Shown here: piece after piece, positions 11,211-24,400 of the stretch
How positions within the stretch are numbered: the stretch's first letter is position 1
How the letters are laid out: each line of letters starts with the position of its first letter
The notes under the pieces: generated by a model
What the model was told of the DNA's origin: nothing
Database searches by the model: none
The model's input: only the letters and a program-made list of their open reading frames with translations
Translations under genes and position numbers: made by a program
Assembly (NCBI GenBank): GCA_023079485.1
Contig: CM041084.1
Span: 68,419,709 to 68,483,708 of the forward strand
Source of the DNA: Archilochus colubris
Taxonomy: Eukaryota > Chordata > Aves > Apodiformes > Trochilidae
Reading direction: 5' to 3'
Length of the DNA: 64,000 bases

Positions 11211-14200
11211 GTCCAAACACTTTCCAGCAGCAGGTAATCAGAGAACTGACACTTTACATTTTTGTGTGGAACAAGCACATTAACCATTTCACAGACCTTC
11301 CCGAAACAGCGACGTTTGTATGTCTGGGTACTTTGTCTTTCTTAACGTCTAATAAATCAGGATGACAGAAGAGAGACAAAGCCTTTCTCCTTTTGATATT
11401 TGACACATTAGCAGTAAACTGATACTATTGTACCCTGTTCTTTCAGCCTGTAGCGGGTCTACATCACCCAAAGTATCTGAGTGCTTGTTGTATGGGTGAA
11501 CTTTTGAGATACTTGAAGAATTTTTACATGCCATAGATGCAAAACTGATGCCAGTGGCACAGGAAGCCTGGCTGGAACAAAGTGTGTAACAGTCTGTTCA
11601 TCAGCGTGTGAGAGGATCTGCAAACATCCCATGTTGGCTGCACCATGCTCTCCAGACTTTCTTTGAGCAGCACTTGGTGAAAATCCCAGCTTGAGCAGAA
11701 TTGCACATTAATTCTGGTCCAGCTGGGCTCCAGTTTTAACTGTATTTTTTTAAAAGAGACTTCACTTTTCAAATAAAAGTATTTTGTTTCTGAGACCGTT
11801 TGTTCTATAACTGTTTCAACCCTTGCAGGTTCTGAATGTCTTAGTATGCTTTGAAGAGGAAAAAAAATATATTCCTGTCAATCAAATTATTTTCATCAAA
11901 CTTCTTTTACAATCCGCCCCTCCCTCCACTGAACATTGATAAAACATTGAATAATGTTAGTCCTAACCACTTTCTTAAATCTCTTAAGAATGTAGCCTAT
12001 GGAGCACCAGAACTGCATAAACTCCTCCTTTGTGGATTAGGATCAAATTCATACAAAGGAGAAGTTTAAGTAGTTTGGGAATTAATGGTTGCTGAATATG
12101 AACTCGCAAAAGAAACAAGCTTGCAAAAGTGACATTTGGATAATTGCTTGAATATATTACATGGATCTCATGCAACAGAAGAGTAATATCATTCCTGTTC
12201 TTCTTCTACTGGAGTCAAAAAGTTTTAGATTAGTGGAGAGATTTGATTGCGTTATCTTCCTATCACAGTAATTAATAGTATTTTTCACCACCCAGATCTG
12301 ATGGAGCTTGAAACCTTCTCAGCTGTTGCACTCCTAGCAACCCATAAGACAGGATAAGTAGCCCTTCAGTATCCCTAACCCTTACTTGGGAAGAAGTCCA
12401 CTGGCATCAGTCACTTCACCCAAGAACCATCTCAGCACCGCAGTGTGAGCTATGAGGCTCAGTTGAACACAGATCCTCAGTGAAAACTCCTGAGCAAAAG
12501 TGAAGCCCTGGATAACAGCTTAATTTCAGACTAGATGGTGAGAGGGCTGGAAGAGGAAGGGTGTAATTTCTGCTCAGGACATTGTTCATTTTTTTCTGAC
12601 CCACATTCTTTTTCAAAAGATTGACTCTTAAGTACCTTGAGAAGGTATATAGACACAGAAGACCCTTAACAAAAAGAAATTTCACCCCAGAAAAAGGCAC
12701 ATACAAAGGACTCAGATTCACAGACAGCATCATCTTTTGCACCTTGCCTTAAAGCAGCCCAAGGTGCAACTTCCTACACAAGAGCAAGGAGAATGACACA
12801 GCCCCACACAGAAGGGTAGAGCTTCTGAACCAAAGTCTAGATTTTGCACAATTCTTCATTAAGCGGGGGGAGGGGTTTCATTTAATAACAGACAAGAAAT
12901 TCCCTTAATTGTGCCAGGTTTTTCGACTTTTAAGTCTGGAGAAGGCATAAAAACAAAGTTGAAATCCACCTCAAGAGGAATTCAAACAGCTAAAGAGTAG
13001 TTGCATCCTGTTGCAACTTTTCGTAACACTGCTGTAACTCTTTAATAAGGGGGTAAACATGGCTTCATTTTTCATTTATGCTCTGGAGAGGAAACATTTT
13101 GCTCTCTAATAAACTTCCCTGTCTTCACTGACACTTTTAGAAGTCGAAATCAGCTTCAGAAAAACCATCTATGAAGCCCATCATAAAATCAAACAGATAC
13201 CTAGAGAAAGCCTGTTCCACTCTAGACATTCAACCTGTATTAACACATCATTATTTAGGTTACAAAGATTGCCAGCTCCAGAAAAGCTAGTAATTTATGT
13301 AGTCTGCAGCCCTGCATAGGACCTAAACATTGTTATTGCCTTCAGGAAGTTTTACCTCCATACATCTGGGTGGACTAGGCCTGTGTCCTCTTTTCCAGAA
13401 CCAGAGGGGGGATGTATGAGGAAGGACAGAGAGAACACACTGTCATAATATTTGTGATCTTGCACCATGGTATTGTTTTCTTTGTTATGACATGTTTCGA
13501 AACTTCAGAGCTCTTTCAAGCAGGATGGCAGACTAATAGTCTTCTTTGCTATGGGGAAAAGCAATGCCTCTGTGGGTTCTGTCCTTAATAGCAGAGCAGA
13601 AAAAATTCAGGATGGAGCAATACACCTTTACTCTTCAGTATTGTCTTGAGCAGACTATATTGGACCTAGAAACAAGGACTACTGGGTAGAAAAACATGTG
13701 AGAGATAAAAAAAGGTAAAATGGGGGGGGGGTTAGGGGGAGTGTCCTATTTTTTTTTTCTTGAATTTTCAAATTTCTACTGTAGCTGCTTCCTGATCATA
13801 GCTATTAATCAAGTCCATGTTTGCAAGCAGAATGCAAGTGTTCATAAATATTTTAATAAGTATAATTGAGCTGGTTTAGGGTCTAGTGGGTTTATTTTAG
13901 CTGTGTGTGAACTGCTGTTATTTAAAATAATAATAATTTAGTACTGGAGTAATACTAAATACTCCAATCATATATGACAGCCAACTTGTAAACCTTCACA
14001 TAAATAGTGTGTTTCTGTTATCCTTACCACTACTGAAGTAGTTTTAGTCTGCTGTAGAGAAACAATGTTAATATCATGCCAAACTGGGCTTACCTACTTG
14101 TATTTTGTGTCTCCATGGTGCATCCCAGGCTACCTCACTGGAAAAAATGTCTTAAGCAAGATTGCTTCTGAGAAATTCATATTACCTTGGCAGAACTTTT

Positions 14201-16774
14201 CGGCACTTGACTTAGAGATCTTAATTTTTCAGAAGAAATGTGACAGTCTGATTTTCTAAACTTTTATTTTTTATCAGTAGCTGTTGCAAGTGGCCAGATA
14301 AACATCAATAATCTAAATAGAAGCTGTCAATCTTACTCCAAGGTTTTGTACAGATAGTTTTCTGTAAGACCTCAAAGGTTACCTACAGGATTTCAAAACA
14401 GACATGTGACGCCAAACTTTTTCTTTCAATTCATTCCACAGCACTTGCTGTTGAAAACTGTGGCATCTCACTAGAGATGTAGTTTTCCCTAGATTTCCAG
14501 TAAGTATCTATGGAATTGCAGGCATGAGATACTTCTAGACTTGCTTAATTCACTTTCCTTCCTGTGCAGTTTTTTCCAGTTTATTTTTAATAACTTATGA
14601 AGCAAGGCAGTATCGAGTAGCCTCATTTAAAACATCCTAAGCTATGAAGAAAAAACATCACAGAAAATATGGGTTTACTTCTAAGAAAAGTTGCATCACT
14701 AGGTAATAACAGTTTTTAGTATTTTATATTTGCAAAACAACTGCCTAATGCAATTCTCTTTCACCATCAAGCAAGTGTTATTACTCTGGGTACTTCATCC
14801 AGCCATCTTCAATACAGTAGTATGCACTCATTACTCATCCTCATCATACAAACACCAAAGTAATTCCCCTCTCTTTGGCATATACAGTCCTCAATTAGTT
14901 GTGTGTTATCATCACATTCCCCATTAATCACTTAGCAGAACCATAAAGAAGCACAGCAACAGCTTTCTCACTTCTGTCTCACAAGTCAGTCCAGGCCCCC
15001 CCCTAGTAATTTGTTTTTTTCTGAACTTCTCCAGAGTATCTCTTTCTGACTTATCTTAAGACATAGTAAAGGCATATCGGGTTCTTCCCACGCCCCCCAG
15101 CTCCAGAAGAAGCAGGTTAAAAAAGGACAAAAGTCATAAGGTGTATTCCAAGAGCCAGACTAACACATGACAAGAGTACAGACTGCAGTTACCCAACCTT
15201 CTAGCAAGAGCCATCCCCAAGACCCCCTTCAGCGTAACATTTCAACAAAGCCTTGTTCAAGCAGAGAAACAACCTTCCCCTTTCACCTCCTTCAGCTCCT
15301 TTATCTTACTTGCCCTTATCCAAGGCTACCCTTGAGGAAGCATAAGCAATTTCTCCCTTGAGCCCACTAAGTATCAGGCACAGAAAGACAGAATTTGACT
15401 TAGACTCTTCTGATACCAGCATCTCTTCCTGAGACAGCTTTGCCACAAGTCTCCTGCAGGCACCTTTCCTCACAAACCCTGGTTCAAGAAGATAAGGAAG
15501 GCATAGAAACAGCATTCATCCTGGTCAGACTCCCTACCTCAGCTCAATGCACCTATGCTGTCACAAAGTCAGTGCTGAGACTTCTGGCAAAGCAAAATAA
15601 ATGTATCTCACTGCTATTGCCAGTTCCCAAGGAGGTGGTGGGCAATCTCTGGGTCTTCTACAGTTAGCAAATGAAACATTTGTCAGAGCTCTACACGAAC
15701 ACTTAGAAACAACATCTGAAGTAGCTAGAAACTGATCAGTTCACGTGCAGGTTTGTGGATTCTGAAATGGTGCTAAAAGCCTGTTAGTTGGATACCTAGA
15801 TTGGTCTAGCAGAGAGTATGGGATAAATAGTACCAGAACGAGTGCTTGTGGTAATTAATAGACATTACTGTTTACTGTCTTAGTTAGAGATACCATACAG
15901 ACCTTTCTATTTTCAGCTCATGTGGTGGAACCAGCAATTAGTATATATTTTCATTCTATATATATTAGTGTTACATAAAAAACAAACTCTACAATAAAGG
16001 ATCTTAAAGCTAATAATTCAATAACTAGGACCATTGTTCTTATACTCCATAATTTTAGCCCCTTTTAATTCAGTGCACATACCATTGTAGCACAGTGTTT
16101 AAATTGCAGGATGACACCATTTTTCTTCCTACAGAATTCCTGAATAATCCAATAACTATGGTGGGAAGGAAATAGTCTTGTGCCATTAGAAGGAATATTG
16201 TTCTCAGGGCCCTGACTCAATTGAAGTTAGTAGCTTTATTCCAAGTGATATAAACGACCTCTGGAAAATAATGGATTTTTAAAATATTTAAGTCATAGGA
16301 TTCTGGATATCAAAATCTTTTCAGCTAGCTTGATAAAAACCTGTTTAAAAAAAGAGGTATTTTTTGCATTTGGAGTACTTGTGGTAGGTAGCATTATTAG
16401 GAACACAGTCGTTACATTACCAGAATCTGCCCTAGTACAGGGGACATCACAATGAAGAAGACAGACTCTGTGGTATTCTGCATACTCTGTCACAGTATCT
16501 TTTTAGAAAGGCGGTTTTGCAATTTCTGAGCAGTCACATGCATCTGACATGGAGTCTAACTCAGATAATAATCTAAGCCTTGGGACCCTTCCCTTTGGCA
16601 CAGTTCTGCCCTTTCTCACCAACGCAAGAAGCCCAGCTATACAAGCTGGTGCCTACAGGTCTCCCATATGTGATGAGGTCTGACAAAACTGTACCCTCAT
16701 CCTCATACTCATTCTTATTTAATTGCTTGCAAAACTGGATTGAACACTGCTTGAGTTCAATTTATTTTGGTTGG

Positions 16775-17318
16775 TGTCCTGGTTTTGGCTGGCTTCCTAG
16801 AAACCAGCATAGTACTGTGGCTTGGATTTAGGATGAGAATGATGTTGATAACAGTGAATTTTTAGTTGTTGCTATGCAGTGTTTGTACTAAATTACAGAT
16901 TTTTCAGCTTCTCATTCTGCCCTCCCTGCCAGCAGGGACTGGGAAGGCACATGAGGCTAGGAGAGGACACAGCAAGGACATTTCTCCTCAAATAGTTATT
17001 CCTTACAATATGACAACATGTCCAGTATAATCTGGGGGAATTTTCCAGGAGGCACCACAGCCTGGGGACTGGCTTGGCATCAGTTGGTGGGTGGTGAGAA
17101 ATTGCATAGTATTGTGCATTGCATATTTTGTATTTTCTTTTATCATTATCGTTGTTATTATTTCCCCTTTCTTTTCAGTCCTATTAAACTGTCTCTATCT
17201 CAGCCCACAAGTCTGGTTTTGTTTTGTTTTCCAGATCTGCCTCTCATCCCCCTGGGAGCCTAGGAGTGAGCCAGGGGCTGTGTGGTGCTTAATTGCTGGG
17301 TAGGGTTAAACCATGACA
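16775..17318 (+). mobile_element. Solo LTR, avian ERVL-like family
   Basis: A 544-bp LTR that begins TGTCCTGGTTTTGGCTGG and ends GGTTAAACCATGACA. This matches, from memory, the very abundant LTR family of neoavian and passerine genomes. Internal hallmarks are present: ATGTTGATAACA, TTTTTCAGCTTCTCAT, GGTGGTGAGAAATTGCAT, and CCTATTAAACTGTCTCTATCTC with an ATTAAA poly(A) signal at 17183-17188. Flanking 5-mers are gttgg (16770-16774) and gttgc (17319-17323), an imperfect 5-bp target duplication. No internal retroviral genes are attached, so it is a recombination product. Small deletions and substitutions against the family indicate an old insertion. Confidence 0.85.
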
Positions 17319-20300
17319 GTTGCTTTCACAAGCACCATCCAGCTATGTCCTCTGATGAAAAGCCAGCAAGCAGTATCCTACAACCAGAGATTAGGCCTAT
17401 AACCTGGATCTATCAGCCACCACCATACCAAGTGCAACACAGGAGCATCACAGGGATTTATGACACCAGGAGGAGGACTTGGTACCTATCACATCACAAG
17501 AGTATGGATGTATAACTACCACCTCCCAAAAAGACTGGGAATGGATGCATATAATGATGAGCTCACTTCTATTTCCTTATTAAGTTTCCTGTTCTGTCAC
17601 AAACAGAGAAATACTGAAGATATACTTCCATGCATTAACTGGAAGGTATATTATCAGTTTAGCTTCAGCCTCACAGTTTAATATCACAACAGCAAAAAAA
17701 AAAAAAACAGTTAATGATACCAAAAAAAAAAAAAAAACAAAAACCCATTTGTTTTCTGGGTATACACATCTACATGACAGACAGCTCCAGCTGATTTCAG
17801 CAGGAGTTCTCATAGACACTGAATATCTCTCTCATCCAGCTCTCACTGGGAGTGGCTCAAAACACACCAGAGCCAGGTACTAAATGGGAGCAGCTATACA
17901 TACAATCTTAATTGCTGTTCTATAAATAGTCTGGGAAAGGAGGCAATGGGAAACCCCAGCCAAATTGAGCAACCAGAGTCATCAAGGGGCATTTTTGTGT
18001 CCACTGCACTATTAAAAGGCCAAATAAGTATTCAAATTAGATGGCTCAAACACCATCATGAAACTTTGAATAAGAGGCTCATTTTGGCACAAAGCCAAAA
18101 AAAAAAAAACCAACCATAAAACTAATTTTACCTTTCTCCACACCATATCTTTAACTCTCCTATATAAGCCAGATTTGAAGCCTTCAGATGCTGAACAAGA
18201 TGTGAGGGACTTGTAGGATTTCAGGGTGCTAGGCTTACCATTTGCCAGGCTGCAGCCAGTTTCTCCAATGTTTTCAGCACGTAGCAAAGAGTAGGTTAAA
18301 CCACCAAGCATTCTTGCTTTTATGCATATAAAGCCCATCCTAAACTCTGCAAAGTTCTGCCCCAGGGAGGCAGAAAAAGTCTTTGTCTCATGAAATCCCA
18401 TTCCTACCATAAACAGAAGTAGGTAGCCCTTTTACTCCAGTGTAAGGCAAAACAAATGAGCAACATCTGGAAGATCTAATAGACCAGGTCTCCCCAAAAA
18501 GCACATCCTGTTGATGGGCATAACCCCAACAACCTAAGATTTAAAAATACAGAGTCATCCTTCAGGAGGATTCATTATCATTAGGAGTTACTCAGGTGCC
18601 CATCGACAGTGACTGACTCATCATTCTCTAGCAAAGCAGAGGAAAGTCATTCTCTTATATATGAGGACAGACTTAATCAACAGTCCTGAGGTCCAGAGTG
18701 ATGAATTCACGTTTCTCTAACCAAAGCAGCTCCACAGACTGCCTGGAGTGATACCAGCTTTGCCCAGGCCACTGCTGCCTCTCAGGATGATCAATTATCA
18801 TCCACAGCAGCAACTGCAAAAAGCCTGAAAAAGGAGAACAGCTCAGACTCTCCCAAAGGTCTTGCTGCAGCTCTGACAGTCCTAAGTCAAAAGGTTTAGA
18901 AGTTTCCAACTTAAACACTCTTATCAGCTCTGAGAGCACCGCCCCGAAGGTTCCTGTCTGCCCATCAATGGACAGATACATTATCATCATTTTCTATCAT
19001 GTAAACTCAACTACTGTTCAAGCTACACTGATATCTGATAACGTGTTGATCATCCCTATCAAGGTTAAAACATACCTGAGCTCTTCACTGTCTACATGTG
19101 CAGACTGGTAGAGAAGTTTGACTGGAAGGCCTGTTTGCATAAGGCTCTCTCGCCTTACTCTTAGTTGTAGAGATTGGGCACGCAGAAAAAAAATATAATA
19201 CATAGATAGAATTTACATAGTTTCATTAAAATATAATTATAGTGGGGACATAAGACAGATGATAGACATAAATTAGTTTGCTATTAGGATGAAAAAACCC
19301 TATTTTAAATTATCCACATCTTTTTTTTTTCCATTTTTTATTTTTCAGACTTGATTGACAATGACAAACATACTGCTGCTTTCCATTTGCTTTATTTCCT
19401 GCAGTATATATTATTTTATATACCTTTACTTATATACACCTGCTTTACCTTCCCAAAAAATAGGGAGAAAAATTGCAAAACCTTAATTCTTATAAATACG
19501 AGCAAAGAAATATCAAAGGGGGTCACTCATTTCATCAATACACACAATCTGAAAAATGCATCAATATTTTACCTACAAATAAGTCTCCTTTTACTAACAA
19601 CTCATCATTCACACTTACATGACAAAAAAGCCTGAATAGTGTAGTTTTCTGGCTGCATAGTAAACACATATGTGTATTCACTGAAATAACAGGTTTGTCC
19701 TGGTTAAAAACAATACAACACTACAAAAAAGAAATGTAGTTTAAACTGAACACAAGGCTCATAGCAAAAACAACAACAAAATCTTAAACCTGCAAGTACT
19801 GTTTCACTGGTGTAAGTGGGACCATGGAGAATAAAGGTTCTCTATGAAAAAAAATTTGCAGAACAAGTTTCTTGCTCTACAATCAAACAAAGATCTACAT
19901 ACTACAAGAGGGAAGGAACAGAGCCTAATAATGTAGGAAAGAGAAGGAGCAATTTCTTTCTGGACATTAACATGCACCAGCACTGGTGACCACACCATTC
20001 ATCACCCCAGGGGCCCACACTATTAAGGGAGAAGCCCCTGCCTGAGCATCCATGTGCCGTTCAGAGTTCCACACTAGCCACTCAGGACTGTAACTACGGG
20101 GACCACAGTCCCTTTGCAGTGGGCAACTCCAGCAAGCTGAGAGCTGCCCTTTTCAGCTTCTTGCTAACACACACACAAACTCCCAGGTGCTTCCTCCTCC
20201 TTCAGGTTCAAGCCTAGGTTTCCTGGAGCAGAGCCCCAGATATCAAATTTTATATATATATAAAAAAATATTATTCAAATGGTAGAATTAAAAAAACCAG

Positions 20301-21324
20301 CTCAACTAGTTGCCTTCTGGGAGAAACTCCAGATGAAGAAAACCAAGAGCAACTATACCTTTACAATTTATGCACCCACTCCTCACACTCACTTCACGCT
20401 CTGTTTTGGTCCTGCATTGATTTCTCATTTGGGGTCTTCTAACACCTTATTTGACTCTGTCTCTGGCCAGGCCATTAACTATTCTTATCTGAGTCTCAGC
20501 TTCTGCTGACAGCTGAAGCCTTCTTATCTCCTGGTTTGCACTTCTGGTGCACCTGCTCACTGGCAGAGCATGGGAAGCTGAAAAGTGCTAGACTTAGGAT
20601 AAGCACTACTTGGCAACAACTAAAACATCAGTGTGCTATCAACATTAGTCTCATACTAAATCCAAAACACAGCTCTGTACCACCTACTAGGTAGAAAATA
20701 ACTCTGTCGCAGCTGAAAACATACCTGGATGAAAGTGTGCACAGCTTGCACCCTGTGGTGTCAGCAGATCTAGCTTATGCTAAATGATTGATTCTGAGTG
20801 ATTCATTCTGTTTAGAACTTAATGACTTAAGCTAATCAACTAGTATTTCTTAAGAACATGTTTCACTTAAACCTGGGAGCTCTGGCAACATCACCTCTCA
20901 GCCTGTACTTGTACAAGATGCTGAAAGAACTAAGCTGGGCAGACTGGTTTGCTGGACTATGACCAGCACGCCCTGCCAAGAACATTAGATCTTCCCTGGC
21001 GGCTCCATCCAGGAGGGCTCCAGCACATATTAAATAAGATGTATTTGATCTGCATAAAGTCCAAGTTTACATCCCACCCACATAGATTTTTCCAAGAGTG
21101 GACACATAATTAGTGAAAATACAACTTAGAAATACCAAATTGGATCTTGTGAATTGTTATGCATCTTTTCGTAGGAAGTAATTGATTCCCAAATCCCCTT
21201 AGATATGTCCAATTTAAAATTCTACCTCCCCCATGTCAAAGCAAGAGTCTAATTAGCCTACTGTCCTGTCTCCAGCACACTTACGCTCCATAGCTTAAAC
21301 AGTGTACAACAGCAGGTAAGCACA
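17319..21324. other. Intergenic DNA, no gene seen
   Basis: AT-rich sequence with poly(A) interruptions (about 17694-17746 and 18100-18112) and a short TA tract at 20251-20266. The open frames are short and look random. I recognise no element. Confidence 0.5.
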
Positions 21325-21410
21325 TTCACAGAATCATAGAATGGTTTGGGCTGGAAAAGATCTTAAAGATCATCTAGTTCCAACCTCCCTGCCATGGGCA
21401 GAAGCATGTC
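21325..21410 (-). mobile_element. CR1 LINE 3'-end fragment
   Basis: Begins with the inverted CR1 terminal motif ttcacagaatcatagaatgg and continues through tttgggctggaaaagatctt and atctagttccaacc to ctgccatgggcag, the reverse complement of the CR1 3' UTR. About 85 bp remain, typical of heavy 5' truncation. The element reads on the minus strand. Confidence 0.9.
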
Positions 21411-24400
21411 CTGCTATTCTGCTCTGCATGTGCCACCTGATAACAAAGCACAGATCAACAGATATCATTTGGGAAAGATGTGAAGGAAAAGTCATCAGGG
21501 GAATGGTTACACAACTCAAGACCTCTGTCATTCCTTTCAGGTAATCTAATGGTTATAACAAGTTCTTGATGTCTCTCTTCTATCTTTACTGTGACTTCTT
21601 TTGTAAGGTAGAGGCAGCAAATGCACAGTGGTGAGAGGCCTGCAACCACCTGCAGGATTTGAGAGCCAAGTATACTAGGGACCAACATTATCCAAATACA
21701 AATGAACTGATATTCATAAACAAGTTCTCTTTACTTGATACTATTGGGTTTTTTCCAACTCCAGCTAATTATGGATCTTTGGTTTTTATTAGAAAAATTG
21801 AAGCCTCACTCCTGTGTAGTAAATGTTGTTTCAAAGCTTACCTGCAGCTATTTATTTTTTGGTTGGTTTTCTTTTGTTTTTAAAGTTTCAGGTGCTATAT
21901 TTCAAAAATCCAGACATACCCCAGCTTTGGTAGGTCAGCTCGGACCTGTGTATGTCATTTGTACTAGGTGTGTAGCTTTGCTCCTTTAAGTAAGAGGCAT
22001 GAGGTCATGAAAGCTACTGGAAAAAGATGAGGTTAACACTGAGCAACACTTAAAACCCTCACAGGTGACACACCCCACAACCTCATCTTTACCAGCATCA
22101 TTTGTAGTTGTATGTACCATTTTTGGAGCCTTGTCTATCACCTCTGAAAGCAGAAGCAATGGCCCAGCTGAAGACTAACTTCAATTTTACACACATACAC
22201 ACAAAAATCTGCTTTGGATCTGTTCTCCTGACCCTGAAATGATATCACAGATGTTTTTAATAGGTAAGAAGAAAAATCTTTATTTTTAATTAGAGCAGGC
22301 AGATAAATATTTCATGATTTAGCATCATGGGACAAAACCATCAGGAACAAGAACTATCTTGTCCACCTTGATTATTGCAGAGAGGCTGAATTCTTCAGAT
22401 CTTCTTTATTGGCCTAGATGCTTTCTATAGGCAGAAGACCTTCTTTGCTTTAAGAAGATTTTGTCTAAATCTTTAGTCTTACTAGGCAAACCTACTATCT
22501 ATAGGAGTTATCTACATAATATACAAGAGCAATCTTCCTAGCAAACTTGCACACTCACCATTGCCCAATCTGGGAAATGTGTTGCGTTCCTGATCAGCCA
22601 GAAAAGCACATAAGTAAAGGCTTTGGAAGAAATGTCTATTTCATATTTGTATTTTCAAACCAGCTGAAAGTTATTGAAGCAAGGAAAAATCACTTTCAGA
22701 AGTGCTAAACATCTGTCACACCTCTTCCTCTTTCCCCATCATCTTTTGTTTAATACTAACTTCAGTAACAAAAGTCATTACAACTTACCCAAGCTACAAG
22801 GTAGCTTAAATATTAACAAGGATGTAAAGCCACTGGAGTTAAGAGCCCGGAGCTGTATAATAATAAGGCAACACTCAGCAAGATTTCATAATTATTTGTT
22901 ACACAACCAAAGAAACTATCTAGAGCATTCTAAGATTATACACCTCTTGTATATGATGTCTAGCCATGCCAGAAATTACATAACACTTTTAACTTAATTT
23001 GTCATTAAAAAGACAGAACAAAGGGCCTTTATGACCAGAGGTGACAATCCAGCAATTAGTTTACTTAGGGCCTGATTAAAACCCATCCTCGTGATTTGCA
23101 TACATTTCAGTGTGTTTTGGATGTGACATTCAGTATTCTCCATGTTTGAGTTTCATTTTTGATTTTTGTAGAGCTAGAGGACTTGAGCAGTAGAGATCAT
23201 AAAAGCAGGATTTGTTCTTGTCAGAGCTGAGAACTCAAAACTGGCACTGATTTTGATAGTAGGAGCATCTGCTTTACATCCTTTAAATAAAAGAAACAGA
23301 AACAAAACAAAACAAAAAAAAAACCCCAACTGCAATAACAACAAAAAAACCCAAATCTGGCCATGATTCAGATTCTTAAATAGGGGTTCAAATGCTTTCT
23401 AAGCATTTCAGTTCTGGAAATTTTGACCTATACAGCCAACCCTAGCAGGATTTGCAGACAACATCTCAAGCAGTTCTGCTGGGTATATCTATCCTTATGC
23501 ATTTATATGTCAAGAAAAATTCAACACACTTAACTAGCTGTGAAGTTACATCAGGAAAATGACATCTATGGCATGGAAACAGTTGTCAGCTGTGAACCTA
23601 GCCCTATCCATCATCAGGAAGCCCCTTTGTAAAAGATTGGACACCTTAGTGAGGCACTTCATTGCAGGTGAGGACTCTACATTACATTTTCCCCCTCCTT
23701 CAGGCATGGTAAAAGCTGTGGAGAAGACACAGATCAGTGGGGAAACACTATAGCCAGGAAGAAAAAAGAAAGCATTATTGTATACATAATCATGCATGTT
23801 GACCTGGTAAGCACAGAACTCCTACAGAAGAAGCAAAACAACGGCTTCAGGTTGACTTGGCAGGGAGAAATCTGCAAGATCTAATTTTAAAAATTTCACT
23901 GCAGAAGCACTGCTCTCAACAGTTAACCATAATATACCCAGAATCAACATACTTTATAGGCAAGGGAGAAAAAACACCACAAAAAATTATAGAAATCTAT
24001 AGAGTCTTGAGTATAGTGATGAATATGAACTGAATCCAGTTTTTAATTGCCTTTTCCTAATAACCCAAGGGCCATTAGATGAAGCTTGTATGATTCAGGT
24101 GTTTTGTTTTTTTCCAGAAAAGAAAGTTTCATAGGCTCTCACCGTGGAGGTCACCTTGTAACTCAGCAGGGCATCCCCACTGGGCAGACTTCCATGGGAT
24201 TTAGCTTGGCTTCTGGACCTCTAACTTTGTTGCAACACCCACACCTCCACATCCAGCTCTGACATTCATGCCACTTGGGACTGATAGAGTATACTTTGTC
24301 TCTCCACATTCATAAACTTCTCCTTTAGCACACAATCCAGACACTGTTCTTCATAAGCCTCAAGCCTGACTTTATCCAAGGGCTGCACAGTGCTTTTCCA

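Larger units (their letters stand above)
8866..16774. other. Intergenic DNA between FOXQ1 and the solo LTR
   Basis: No coding gene is recognisable. The first 1.7 kb next to FOXQ1 is mixed in composition with homeobox-like TAAT-rich stretches. A CpG-rich patch lies at about 10.93-11.2 kb and a CA-type microsatellite at 10053-10088. From 11.3 kb it is AT-rich with a G-run near 13722-13738. I recognise no transposon here. Confidence 0.55.
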
